Assembly: GCA_021741085.1 (NCBI GenBank)
Contig: JAIOYM010000004.1
Coordinates: forward strand, 1 to 26,426
Direction: 5' to 3'
Source of the DNA: Rickettsiaceae bacterium
GTDB taxonomy: Bacteria > Pseudomonadota > Alphaproteobacteria > Rickettsiales > Rickettsiaceae
Length of the DNA stretch: 26,426 bases
Below the pieces are notes generated by a model. That model had not been told where the DNA came from. It made no database searches and saw only the letters and a list, made by a program, of their open reading frames with translations. The position numbers and the translations under genes were made by a program. Numbering within the stretch: the first letter of the stretch is position 1; each line of letters begins with the position of its first letter. This document shows positions 8,526 through 17,678 of the stretch, one piece after another.

Positions 8526-11085
8526 TTCTAGCTAAAAACCAAATAAAATTATCCATAAATTTTATGTGCATGATTTTTGTTATATAAAATTTTTTGTCAT
8601 AGTATATTTCTACAGAATCATTTGGTTTTATAATCATATAATTTACGGGCAAACAGAATTCTACAAAAGACTGTTTGCTTTTGCTTCGTAAGCCTATTTT
8701 TTCTGCTATCTGACTTGCTTCAAAATGAGATAAAACTGTATTAGTATTAAGGGTTAATGCAATTTTCTGAGACACATTAGAATCATCATTATGCAATAAT
8801 GTTTGCATTTTATACTGTTTAGACCGAGCTATGAAATTTACAACCAGCTTACCACCAGATTCTTTGGAATTTAAATGTAAAAATTTAAAGTAACTTACTC
8901 CAAAGCTTTTCACTAGATTATTTTTAGTAAGACAATATTTGATTTTATTTTCGTCAGCACTCTCATCATTATCAATAAAATTAATATATTTATGCTCGCT
9001 AATATCAAAGTTAAATAAGTAACTTAATTGCGTTATATAAGAGTATAAACTACCTGTATTATAGGCAACCCCTTGAATAATCTTATTCAATGCAAAATTT
9101 TCAGCAGTAACATCTATATTGCCTTTAGCGCATATTTCTGCAACTGTTGAAGCCAAATCAACACCAGAAAATTTATTTTGTAAACAGTAAGCACATTCCC
9201 AAGCATCTCCTTCTTCCCAAACCTGAGCATGTGAACAAATTGGATAAGGAGTAACGTCCCAATAGCATAGAAAAATTTTGCTTATAGCAGTAAATTCTTT
9301 CAATAATTCTAAACTTTTATGCACAAGATGCTGTTGCATTGAAATATCTGGCTCTAATTTGGGATTTATTTGCAAAGCTTCGATATTATTGCAACCCTCA
9401 TCTATATGAGCGCAGACAAACTCGCAAAACCATATATTTTTTGATCTTGCAAGCCATTTGTTTTTTCCATTACTGTTCCACCAATTTAACAAATTTTTCC
9501 AGTCATAGTAATTTTGCATTAAGTAACTATGCAAACCAAAGCAACATTCAGCATAAAGCTTCTTTGCTTTAGCAGTAATTTCATCATCTAATATGTCGTC
9601 ATAATTGCAAATTTCATAATGCTTAGGAAATTTAAAATTTAGCCCTACAAAATCTATAGAAGAACAAGCCCACAGATTTTCTAATTGATCCCATCCTGCA
9701 TTTTTATATTCAGTCCAATCTGCTGAATAACTTACAAGAACTTGGGGGCCTAAAATTTCTTTAACATCTTTTGCTAGCTTAATCAACTCATCAATTGCTG
9801 GGTAGGTGTTATTACTTCTTATATTATTTAAGGATACAAATTCCGAGGCTATTATAAATCCATCTATTTTACCTTTTAACAAATTCGCATAATGAAGAAT
9901 AAAATTTCTATATCCTAAAGAGGACCCAAAAAAATTACTGATATTTGCAGCAGCACCTGAAATTTCACCCCGCCAAGTTTTACTTGCGTTATCTATCAGC
10001 AATAACGGATTAAATAATATTTTCAAACCTTCTTGCTTTAACTTTGTTGCAAATCTCATCAAGCTGTTATCAGAAGGCGTTCCACCATGATACAAAATCC
10101 CATCTTTATCACGTTTTAGCAGATAAGCATCGTTTCTTCTGTAAGATGAAACTTGCCACTGCTCGCTGTAAGAAATATTATCATCTTTATCTTCTACAGC
10201 TGGCAGAATCGTAATTTTTGCAATATCAGAATTATCACAAAACCATGCCACATTTAAATTAACCCAATTCAAATTTGGTGCAAAATTAATCAGTTGATTT
10301 AGTGAATAGACGCAGTCAGCTATTTTTTCATGATTTTCTGAATTAATATCTTCTACAGCTACATGGCTGCTATAATCAACATGCCTTTTTTGTACAATTG
10401 TGTCATATTTAAATTCACCATGTCCTGGGATAATGGCAATATTTTTAATCAAACTCCTAGTATCAGAGTTAATTGCCCTTTTTGGTTTGCGTCTGACTTC
10501 AAATGAAAAATTAGGAATTTTATTTTCAAAAGTTTCTAGCGGCAAATCCTCAAATACAATATAAGCAAGACCCCTAAATGCAGGTGTTTTATCTTTACCT
10601 TCACAAGAAATTATCAAAGGATCAGGTGCTTGTGTTTCAGATCCTTTATATAACCTGTATTTAAAGTTACTCAAATCCACTGTTTCATCGTCAAACCATA
10701 CGTTATTCACATCATCTATCCTTCCTTCGCACAGGCCTACCGCGAAGCTGGCAAAAGATCTAATTTGCATTTCTACTTGACCTGGAATTAGGGAAACATT
10801 GATTTCTTTCTGTTCAATAGGCAAAGACCATATAATCTTTCCAAATATACGACATTGTCCAAAAACTAAAGCTATAGGGCATCCATAAACTCTAGGATGT
10901 ATATTATCTTGAACCAAGCTATTGTTATAATAGTCGTAATTTTGGTCTGCATCTAAAATTTGATTTTCTATCAACTTGCCTAAACTACTTCCTAAAAATT
11001 GCATAGAAGAGCTGCCAAAATTATTATCTTGTAGCCCTTCTTTTATAAGATGCGAACCAATATTTCCTAGAAATTTACCTAACAT
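8506..11085 (-). CDS. GTA gp15-like / phage tail baseplate protein with TIM-barrel domain
   Basis: An 859-residue homologue of the gene transfer agent gp15 (megatron or host-specificity) family found across Alphaproteobacteria, including Rickettsiales. The N-terminal third shows the baseplate-hub pattern (PRVYG...FGQCRIFGKIIWS, residues 67-89). The centre (about 335-620) is the GTA TIM-barrel-like region with GFIIASEF, VLVSYSADWTEY and IDFVGLNF. It is followed by a tail-protein region containing SYITQLSYLFNFD. It is shorter than typical free-living GTA gp15 proteins (about 1300 residues). No other GTA gene is nearby. The frame starts at a TTG at 11091, but the ATG at 11085 with AAGGG seven bases upstream is preferred. 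Its stop lies inside the convergent thiolase gene. Confidence 0.85.
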   Translation of the reverse strand: MLGKFLGNIGSHLIKEGLQDNNFGSSSMQFLGSSLGKLIENQILDADQNYDYYNNSLVQDNIHPRVYGCPIALVFGQCRIFGKIIWSLPIEQKEINVSLIPGQVEMQIRSFASFAVGLCEGRIDDVNNVWFDDETVDLSNFKYRLYKGSETQAPDPLIISCEGKDKTPAFRGLAYIVFEDLPLETFENKIPNFSFEVRRKPKRAINSDTRSLIKNIAIIPGHGEFKYDTIVQKRHVDYSSHVAVEDINSENHEKIADCVYSLNQLINFAPNLNWVNLNVAWFCDNSDIAKITILPAVEDKDDNISYSEQWQVSSYRRNDAYLLKRDKDGILYHGGTPSDNSLMRFATKLKQEGLKILFNPLLLIDNASKTWRGEISGAAANISNFFGSSLGYRNFILHYANLLKGKIDGFIIASEFVSLNNIRSNNTYPAIDELIKLAKDVKEILGPQVLVSYSADWTEYKNAGWDQLENLWACSSIDFVGLNFKFPKHYEICNYDDILDDEITAKAKKLYAECCFGLHSYLMQNYYDWKNLLNWWNSNGKNKWLARSKNIWFCEFVCAHIDEGCNNIEALQINPKLEPDISMQQHLVHKSLELLKEFTAISKIFLCYWDVTPYPICSHAQVWEEGDAWECAYCLQNKFSGVDLASTVAEICAKGNIDVTAENFALNKIIQGVAYNTGSLYSYITQLSYLFNFDISEHKYINFIDNDESADENKIKYCLTKNNLVKSFGVSYFKFLHLNSKESGGKLVVNFIARSKQYKMQTLLHNDDSNVSQKIALTLNTNTVLSHFEASQIAEKIGLRSKSKQSFVEFCLPVNYMIIKPNDSVEIYYDKKFYITKIMHIKFMDNFIWFLARITSVYT

Positions 11086-11403
11086 AAACAAACCCTTATA
11101 ATTATTTTATTCGTGTTTATTATGCGACATTTTATTTCAATCACTAAGACAAGAAATATAGTGTTATTTGCTAAAATTTGAATAGATGCAGTGATTTTTT
11201 TGCAACATATTATATTTTTTTGTTCATAGAACAACTGTTTTCCTTTTCAACTGATTTTTAAAAACCGTACAATATAATTTACATAGAATTATTAATTTAA
11301 ATAACAACGCCATAATCTCAAATAAATTGCAATTTTACTTTAACCTTGAATTTAATTCTATTGTAGCTAATATAACTTATATCTTAACTAAAAAGAGGAC
11401 TTC
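11086..11403. other. Intergenic region between GTA-like gene and porin
   Basis: About 318 bp of very AT-rich sequence between divergent genes. I find no ORF, repeat copy or structured RNA. Candidate -10 boxes on the plus strand are TATAAT (11273-11278) and TAATAT/TATAAC (11368-11376). The latter lies 16 or 19 bp after TTGAAT (11346-11351) and is a plausible porin promoter. The Shine-Dalgarno AGAGGA for the porin is at 11394-11399. Confidence 0.5.
11346..11373 (+). promoter_or_regulatory. Candidate porin promoter
   Basis: A -35-like TTGAAT (11346-11351) is followed after 16 bp by TAATAT (11368-11373), about 30 bp before the ATG. An overlapping TATAAC at 11371 gives a 19-bp spacer. In sequence this AT-rich such matches arise easily, hence the low confidence. 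Confidence 0.3.
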
Positions 11404-12774
11404 ATGAATAAATTACTACTGCTAGCTGCTACCACACTTAGTTGCTTTTCTTTAGCTAATGCTGAGGAAATCAAAAAATCTCCCTTAGCTGAAGTGAAGG
11501 CGTTACAAGAATCTATTTTACCAATAAAATTCATAGGTGTATTAGATTTTGAACCGATAACTTTTATCCAAAACGATGCAGCAGATCAAAATAAATCAGG
11601 CTTTAATCAAAATTTTGCAATTAAAACCAGTGGAGCAATTGCTGCAATTTTTGAAAAGAATTTAACCGAAACATTTAAGTACGGAGCTAAAATAACTTTA
11701 AAAACAACTACCTTGCCAAAGTCTTCGTCAAAATTTAATGGCTCACATATATATGTAAAAGACACATGGGGTAAAGTTACTCTTGGATGTGATTATGATG
11801 CTATGGCTAGCTCTTCTGTTACTGGTTTAGATGCGGCTGTTGCAAAATATGGGGCTTCAGTTTACGGGGTAAGTAACGAAGTGACTGAAAATAGTAAAAC
11901 CGTAAAAATTCCAGTTAGCCCTTATTATAGTTTCATATTAGATACCACATTAAGAGCGGGGGCTTTTGACGAAGGAAGCAGTACAGAACCTGCTAGAAAA
12001 TTGGTTTATTATAGCCCAAAATTATTGGACGGTGGCTTGAAACTTGTTGCTTCTTATACGCCAGATAGCTCTAATTGTGGTATATTGAAAAATGCAACAA
12101 AAAAAATTAAATATAATCAGTTGAAGGGTGCTAATAATACTACTGCTACTGCTACTGCTACAGATGAAGTATATGGAATTCCTTTTGTTGCTATTAACGT
12201 ATTTTCTGGAGCTGTAGTTTATGAAAAACAAATAAACCCAGATTTGGCATTTCAAATTGGATTATCTGCTGAGGCAGGACAAGCAGTTCAAAAATATCAA
12301 ACAGGTAAAATTGATAAAAGCAAGAGTAAATCAAAAACCACTTGGGATGACGAATTGGAGGATGCAAAAGTAAACAATATTTTTAGCTGGAATTTGGGCG
12401 CAAAAGTCACCTATAATAATTTAGCCTTTGCTGCATCTTATGCAGATTTGGGTAACGCTTTTGGTTTAGATAAAACTTCAGATATTTTTAAATTAATCCT
12501 GGAAGCAGAGCAAAAGCTTCAAGACAAAAAAACTACATACTTAGCCGCCTCAATGGGTTATACAATAGGGGAATATGGTGTTAGTGTATCTGCTTTCAAA
12601 AGCGACACCAAAGGAGCTCCTTTTAACTTTGTAGCATTAGGTGGCGACTATAAGCCATCAACGAATTTAAAGTTTTATGGTGAAATAGCTTACGCTTGGT
12701 TTAACGACGGCTCCGACAATGCTGTAAAGCACAATGGCACGGCTATAAGTGTTGGAACTGTTGTGAATTTTTAA
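11404..12774 (+). CDS. Outer-membrane beta-barrel porin
   Basis: A 456-residue secreted porin. It has a clear signal peptide (MNKLLLLAATTLSCFSLANA, cleavage before EE at about residue 20). A long beta-rich body carries alternating hydrophobic strands ending in aromatic residues, and a final strand ends in Phe (SVGTVVNF), the outer-membrane assembly signal. Segments such as KVTLGCDYDAMASSSVTGLD and RKLVYYSPKLLDGGLKLVASY match the Gram-negative porin pattern. A loop around residues 245-255 carries a Thr-Ala run encoded by a short DNA repeat (12139-12161). It probably forms a general diffusion pore and may be a major surface antigen. It is monocistronic, with a hairpin after the stop. Confidence 0.85.
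   Translation: MNKLLLLAATTLSCFSLANAEEIKKSPLAEVKALQESILPIKFIGVLDFEPITFIQNDAADQNKSGFNQNFAIKTSGAIAAIFEKNLTETFKYGAKITLKTTTLPKSSSKFNGSHIYVKDTWGKVTLGCDYDAMASSSVTGLDAAVAKYGASVYGVSNEVTENSKTVKIPVSPYYSFILDTTLRAGAFDEGSSTEPARKLVYYSPKLLDGGLKLVASYTPDSSNCGILKNATKKIKYNQLKGANNTTATATATDEVYGIPFVAINVFSGAVVYEKQINPDLAFQIGLSAEAGQAVQKYQTGKIDKSKSKSKTTWDDELEDAKVNNIFSWNLGAKVTYNNLAFAASYADLGNAFGLDKTSDIFKLILEAEQKLQDKKTTYLAASMGYTIGEYGVSVSAFKSDTKGAPFNFVALGGDYKPSTNLKFYGEIAYAWFNDGSDNAVKHNGTAISVGTVVNF
12139..12161 (+). repeat. ACTGCT hexanucleotide repeat in porin
   Basis: Three perfect ACTGCT units (12142-12159) with partial flanks encode a Thr-Ala run in the porin. Gain or loss of one unit would change length by two residues without a frameshift. 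The predicted position is an extracellular loop. Confidence 0.7.
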
Positions 12775-12791
12775 AACAAAGTTCTGTTTAA

Positions 12792-12823
12792 TGCATAACT
12801 CAGGTATAAAGTTGGGTTATGCA
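12792..12823 (+). terminator. Hairpin after porin, possible terminator
   Basis: A 10-bp stem (TGCATAACTC, 12792-12801, with GGGTTATGCA, 12814-12823, one G-U pair) encloses a 12-nt loop, 18 bp after the porin stop. The following bases are A-rich rather than T-rich, so it may protect the mRNA end or act with Rho rather than as a classic intrinsic terminator. Confidence 0.45.
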
Positions 12824-13007
12824 AAAATAGAATCGCTACAATGCCTAGAAAATAATAGGTTTGCGTTGCCACGCTCTTTGCCTTGGAAAAAGGCGCATGT
12901 CTAAATTATATTTACCAAAATAAATAAATTTAATTCTTGCGCCAAGAGCTAAAATAAGAGAATATTATTTTGGCGCATAATTATTTCTTGGGGGCAATTA
13001 TTCATAT

Positions 13008-14048
13008 ATGCAGCTTTCAGATTTCAACTTTACTCTTCCAAATGAGTTAATAGCTCAAGAACCAAAAGAACCGAGGGATCATTCTAGGTTAATGATTGTA
13101 GATAATCTAGAAATCGTCGAAAAATTATTTTATCAAATTACTGATTTTTTAAAACCTGGAGACGTTCTTTGTTTCAACGATAGCAGGGTTATCAAAAGTA
13201 AACTTGTATTAACACATGAGGCAAAAAATATAGAGTTATATTTGATACAGCAGGTGGAGGAGAATATTTGGAAAGGCTTTGCTAAACCTTATTCGAAATT
13301 GACGGAAGGATCTGTGTTTAACTTTGGAGCTGAAAAAGTTATTATCCTCAAAAAATTAGGATACGGAGAAATACTAGTAAAAATAGAGCTAAGAAAGCTG
13401 GATAATATATTCGCTTTTTTTGAAGCTTATGGTCAAATGCCTTTACCGCCTTATATCAAGAGAGCATCAAATAATTTTGATAATGAGCGTTATCAAACGG
13501 TATATGGGAATAATTCTGGTTCAGTTGCTGCGCCTACTGCAGGATTGCACTTTACGCAAGATCTCTTGAATAAAATAAAAAAGATAGGGGTTGAGTTTGA
13601 ATTTGTTACATTACATGTTGGAGCCGGTACTTTTCTACCAATAAAAGTAGAAAATATTGAGGATCATTTTATGCACTATGAGCATGTGGAAATTAGCAAA
13701 GATACAGCAGAAAAAATTAACATTGCGCAGTCGCAAGGAAGAAGAATTGTAGCCGTAGGAACTACCGCTGTTAGAGCTTTAGAGTCATCAGTAAAAGATG
13801 GGAAATTGCAATCCGGCTCCTATGATACTAACATTTTTATTAAACCAGGTTTTGATTTTAAAATAGTAGACCTGTTAATAACAAATTTACATTTACCAAA
13901 ATCAACCTTATTATTATTAGTTAGTGCCTTTGCCGGTATTAATTCTATAAAACATGCATATGAATATGCAATTAACAATAAGTTTCGGTTTTTTAGTTAT
14001 GGTGATGCAATGTTATTAAGTAGAAAGGAACTTATTCATGCCCAATAA
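13008..14048 (+). CDS. queA: S-adenosylmethionine:tRNA ribosyltransferase-isomerase
   Basis: QueA transfers and isomerises the ribosyl group of S-adenosylmethionine onto 7-aminomethyl-7-deazaguanine in tRNA, giving epoxyqueuosine. The 346-residue length is normal. The start QLSDFNFTLPNELIAQEP is typical of the family, as are DHSRLM, DVLCFNDSRVI, PLPPYIKR, SVAAPTAGLHFT, HVGAGTFLP and VGTTAVRALES. It overlaps tgt by 11 bp, so the two queuosine genes are translationally coupled. Tgt acts before QueA in the pathway, so the nonsense codon in tgt questions whether QueA still has substrate. Confidence 0.96.
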   Translation: MQLSDFNFTLPNELIAQEPKEPRDHSRLMIVDNLEIVEKLFYQITDFLKPGDVLCFNDSRVIKSKLVLTHEAKNIELYLIQQVEENIWKGFAKPYSKLTEGSVFNFGAEKVIILKKLGYGEILVKIELRKLDNIFAFFEAYGQMPLPPYIKRASNNFDNERYQTVYGNNSGSVAAPTAGLHFTQDLLNKIKKIGVEFEFVTLHVGAGTFLPIKVENIEDHFMHYEHVEISKDTAEKINIAQSQGRRIVAVGTTAVRALESSVKDGKLQSGSYDTNIFIKPGFDFKIVDLLITNLHLPKSTLLLLVSAFAGINSIKHAYEYAINNKFRFFSYGDAMLLSRKELIHAQ

Positions 14049-15126
14049 ATTTAAGTTTCAAATAAATAGAACTCTAGGAAAAGCTAGAACCGGTGTAATA
14101 ACTACTGCGCACGGTCAAATTAGAACCCCAGCTTTTATGCCTGTTGGAACAAGGGCTACCGTAAAAGCCATGCTTCCTGACGCTGTAAAACGTTGTGGAG
14201 CGGATATCATTTTATCTAACACCTACCACTTAATGTTGTGACCATCAGCAGAGCGGATTGCTAGACTAGGGGGATTGCATGAATTTATGAATTGGTCGGG
14301 GCCAATTTTAACTGATTCAGGAGGCTTTCAAGTAATGTCATTGTCTTCTTTATGCAAGATAACGGATGAAGGGGCGTTGTTTGCATCGCACTTGGATGGT
14401 TCTAGGCATATGTTAACTCCAGAAAGAGCTACCGAGATACAGCATATGCTTGGAAGCACAATCACAATGGTGTTGGATCAATGTATATCATTTCCCGCCT
14501 CTTACTCTATAGCTAGAGATGCTGTGAGTCTTACTACTTCATGGGCAAAAAGATCTAGGGAGGCTTTCGTAAAGCGTGATGGATATGGCCAATTCGCTAT
14601 AATGCAAGGCGGAGTTTATCAAGATCTGCGACAAAAATCAGCTGAAGAATTGGTGGAGATAGATTTTGAAGGCTATGCATTGGGTGGTCTTGCGGTAGGA
14701 GAAGGTCAAGACATGCTGTTTTCAGTATTAGATTATGCTACTGATTACTTGCCAAATGATAAACCAAAATATCTAATGGGGGTAGGCAAGCCTTCGGATA
14801 TTATTGGCGCAGTAAAACGAGGTGTGGATATGTTTGATTGCGTTATTCCTACTAGATCTGGAAGGAATGGCCAAGCTTTCACAAGAAGTGGCACCGTTAA
14901 TATTCGCAATAGTAAATATAACGAAGATCCATCTCCTTTAGACGAGTCTTGTTTGTGTATAACTTGTAGAGAATACTCAAAGGCCTATCTGCACCATTTA
15001 ATGAAAACTAATGAAATGTTAGGTCCTATATTAATGACATGGCATAATTTAGCATATTTCCAAGATTTAATGGCACAAATTCGCTTATTTATTGAAGTTG
15101 GTAAAGAAATTGAATTTACAGCATAA
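14038..15126 (+). pseudogene. tgt: Queuine tRNA-ribosyltransferase with in-frame TGA
   Basis: Tgt exchanges guanine 34 of certain tRNAs for the queuosine precursor. The frame encodes a complete bacterial Tgt of about 362 codons: N-terminal TPAFMPVGT, catalytic DSGGFQVMSL, DMFDCVIPTRSGRNGQ with the nucleophile Asp, and the zinc site CLCITC...HH. One codon, TGA at 14239-14241, interrupts NTYHLML-PSAERI at a place where the family has a conserved Arg. CGA to TGA is a single transition. The rest shows no frameshift or decay, so the event is recent, or a sequencing error, or the stop is read through (it is followed by C, a leaky context). Termination would give 67 residues. The Shine-Dalgarno AAAGGA is at 14024-14029. 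Confidence 0.85.
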
Positions 15127-16294
15127 CCAATATGGTAACAATTTAGCCATATATATACATTGGCCCTTCTGCGAATCTAAATGTCCATATTGTGATTTTA
15201 ATTCTTACGTTACCAAACAAGTAGATTATGAACTATGGCAAAAAGCTTATTTGCAGCAGATAGAGTATTTTTATGACACTATAGCTGGCAAGCACATAAC
15301 CTCAATATTCTTTGGGGGAGGCACGCCTTCGCTAATGGCGCCTAAAATTGCTGCTAGTATAATAGAAAAAATAGCATCGATAGCAAAACTTGATGGTAAT
15401 ACAGAAATAACGCTTGAAGCAAATCCTAGCTCTGTAGAATTTGCAAAATTCAAAGATTTTCGTCAAGCTGGAATAAACAGAATATCTTTAGGCGTACAAT
15501 CTATAAGAGAAGAATCTTTGAAGTTTTTAGGCAGAAAACATAGTGCTAAAGAAGCTCAAAATGCTATGGAGAATATAGGTGGTATTTTTGACAACTGGTC
15601 TTTTGATCTGATATATGCACTACCTGGGCAGTCTGTGGAATCGTGGGAATCTGAGCTCGGCACTGCTTTAAGATTAGCTTCTTCAAACAAGCATATTTCG
15701 TGCTATCAGCTTACAATAGAAAAGGGTACAGAATTTGCTAAGATGTACTATAACAATGAATTTGCTCTACCCATAGCTGAACTAGCTACAGAGATTTACA
15801 CATTTACCAACGAATTCTTACAAAATAATGGCTACACTAGGTATGAAATATCAAATTATGCAAAACAGGGGTTTCAATCCAAGCATAATTTAGCTTATTG
15901 GAATTATGACGATTATGTGGGCATAGGTCCTGGTGCTCATGGTAGGATAAGCTATAAAAATACATCGGATGAATATAAAATGCAAGCCATGTTTGCAGAA
16001 TATAAACCAGACAAATGGTTGACAATTGCTGATGCAAATGCTAATAAAAAACTCCAGCTACTTTCGACAGATGAAGTGTCGAACGAAATATTGCTTATGG
16101 GCACAAGGTTAACAGAAGGTATTAGCGACCAAAAGGTAAAATTCTTTTGTAATAAAGATTTTGCAACACTACTAGATGCAAAACAAATAGAATATTTTAC
16201 TAAGCTTGGTTTTTTACACTATGAAAATGAAATATTGAAGTTAAGTGACAGAGGCTTGTTAGTGCACAATTATATTGTGCCAAGATTATTTTAA
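15092..16294 (+). CDS. hemW: HemW-like radical SAM protein (heme chaperone)
   Basis: A radical SAM protein related to oxygen-independent coproporphyrinogen oxidase but of the HemW type, thought to be a heme chaperone. The 4Fe-4S motif is CESKCPYC (CxxxCxxC), followed by FFGGGTPSLM, ISLGVQS, DLIYALPGQ and ISNYAKQGFQSKHNLAYW. About 395-400 residues, normal. No in-frame ATG exists upstream of the CxxxCxxC motif, so initiation must use a non-ATG codon. The TTG at 15092 is the earliest candidate; TTG at 15110 is also possible. It overlaps the tgt end by about 35 bp, suggesting coupling. The nonsense codon in tgt could be polar on this gene. Confidence 0.88.
   Translation: MKLVKKLNLQHNQYGNNLAIYIHWPFCESKCPYCDFNSYVTKQVDYELWQKAYLQQIEYFYDTIAGKHITSIFFGGGTPSLMAPKIAASIIEKIASIAKLDGNTEITLEANPSSVEFAKFKDFRQAGINRISLGVQSIREESLKFLGRKHSAKEAQNAMENIGGIFDNWSFDLIYALPGQSVESWESELGTALRLASSNKHISCYQLTIEKGTEFAKMYYNNEFALPIAELATEIYTFTNEFLQNNGYTRYEISNYAKQGFQSKHNLAYWNYDDYVGIGPGAHGRISYKNTSDEYKMQAMFAEYKPDKWLTIADANANKKLQLLSTDEVSNEILLMGTRLTEGISDQKVKFFCNKDFATLLDAKQIEYFTKLGFLHYENEILKLSDRGLLVHNYIVPRLF
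16264..16280 (+). terminator. Hairpin at hemW end, possible terminator
   Basis: A perfect 7-bp stem GCACAAT/ATTGTGC with a 3-nt loop lies in the last codons of hemW. It is followed by an AT-rich stretch (CAAGATTATTTTAAATATTTT is broken up by A residues). The hairpin is compact, but the T-tract is weak. Confidence 0.35.
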
Positions 16295-16513
16295 ATATTT
16301 TGGCGCTCAAGTATTTGTATCTAAAATAGCCTAAGTTAGTATTATTATTTTTTGGCTCTGGCAGAAAATTTTTATTTATACTAATATTATCTATTAAGAT
16401 GACAAATAAAAATATGTAGTTTTTAAAACAAGCGCTCTTTTGAGAAATATAAGGTAAATTTAGATCTTACTAATTGCACTTCGTTATATATATAAAAATA
16501 AGTAAATAATAAT

Positions 16514-17665
16514 ATGACTGAATTTAAAAATGAATTGAAGATTATAGCGGAAACAAAAACTTTATCTAATATGTTATCTAATATAATTGGCATAGTAGAA
16601 AAAGTTAATACAAAACCGATTTTGAATAATGTTAAGCTTGAAGCTGGGGTTGACGGTTTAACTCTGAATGCTACAGATTTAGATATTTCCATTAAAGCAG
16701 AGCTACCAGTGCAATTAGTTACGCCAGGTATTGTTACTGTTAATGCTAAACTATTCTCAGATATCGTAAAGAAAATTAGCGCAAAAGAAATATCTCTAGA
16801 GACAGCTCCGGAGCGTGAACAACTTATTATAAAAGCGGGTAATTCAGAGTTTACACTTTCTACGATATCACCACAAGAATTTCCAAATTTAGAATATTTT
16901 GAATATCGAAATGCAGCGCAAATCTCAGTTAAAGAGCTTTGTGAATTGATAGAGTCTACGGCTTTTTCTATGTCTAATGAAGAGACTAGGTATAATTTAA
17001 ATGGAGTTTATTTACACCAAAACGAGAATGGCTATTTAGCTGTTGCAGCAACCGACTGTCATCGATTGGCTTTTGCCTGCTCCAAACAAGAATGTAGTAG
17101 TGAAGAAATTATAGGTGTTATTATTCCTAGAAAAGCCACAGACGAACTGATTAAATTGTTAAAAAATGAAAAACATGAATCAGAAAAAGTTTTAGTGGAA
17201 ATGAATCAGCGTTTGATAAGATTCAAATTGCCTAAAATCACGTTAACATCTAAAATAATTGAAGGTAATTTCCCTAGTTATAGTAGCTTTATACCACAAT
17301 CCAACAATTATCACCTCATAATTGATGCAAAGATTTTAGCTGAAGCAATAGACAGAGTCTCTACGATTAGCTCGGATAAACTAAAAGCCGTTAAGCTTAA
17401 TATTAACGCTTTGGGAGTAGAAGTTTGGTCTTTTGGTCAATTTAAAGATGTAGCAAAAGAATTAATAGAGTTTAGAGAACCATGGAGTTATAGTGGTAAC
17501 GATATAGTAGTTGGCTTTAATCCCAAATATCTATTAGAAGTGTTAAAGCTTTGTTACGGCAGCTTGTGTAATATAAGCTTACTCGATTGTTTTTCACCAG
17601 TATTAATACAAAAACTAGACGACCAAGAGAATTATAAATTTGTAATTATGCCTATCAAAGTTTAG
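16514..17665 (+). CDS. dnaN: DNA polymerase III sliding clamp (beta subunit)
   Basis: The beta clamp, a dimeric ring that tethers DNA polymerase III to DNA. At 383 residues it has three clamp domains in order. Typical clamp segments are LKIIAETKTLSNML, NTKPILNNVKLEA, the domain 2 segment NEETRYNLNGVYLH...ATDCHRLAF, and IEGNFPSYSSFIP at the start of domain 3. The C-terminus ends IMPIKV, close to the usual MPMR ending. The ATG at 16514 adds about seven residues before the common start; the Shine-Dalgarno is weak. It is not next to dnaA or recF here. It is followed after 13 bp by a membrane-anchored protein. Confidence 0.95.
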   Translation: MTEFKNELKIIAETKTLSNMLSNIIGIVEKVNTKPILNNVKLEAGVDGLTLNATDLDISIKAELPVQLVTPGIVTVNAKLFSDIVKKISAKEISLETAPEREQLIIKAGNSEFTLSTISPQEFPNLEYFEYRNAAQISVKELCELIESTAFSMSNEETRYNLNGVYLHQNENGYLAVAATDCHRLAFACSKQECSSEEIIGVIIPRKATDELIKLLKNEKHESEKVLVEMNQRLIRFKLPKITLTSKIIEGNFPSYSSFIPQSNNYHLIIDAKILAEAIDRVSTISSDKLKAVKLNINALGVEVWSFGQFKDVAKELIEFREPWSYSGNDIVVGFNPKYLLEVLKLCYGSLCNISLLDCFSPVLIQKLDDQENYKFVIMPIKV

Positions 17666-17678
17666 TCTAAAAAAAGAA

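Noticed and set aside
12840..12977. Fragment resembling the palindromic repeat (GCGTTGCCACGC, 12872-12883) and an inverted repeat TGCGCCAA/TTGGCGCA (12938-12945, 12970-12977) before queA
   Set aside because: The matches are short and isolated, the hairpin loop is 24 bp, and nothing ties them to a riboswitch such as preQ1, whose motif I could not find.
14239..14241. TGA as a sense codon (genetic-code change or selenocysteine)
   Set aside because: The site aligns with Arg, not Trp, Cys or Sec. TGA ends spoT, and Trp is encoded by TGG throughout, so reassignment is not supported.
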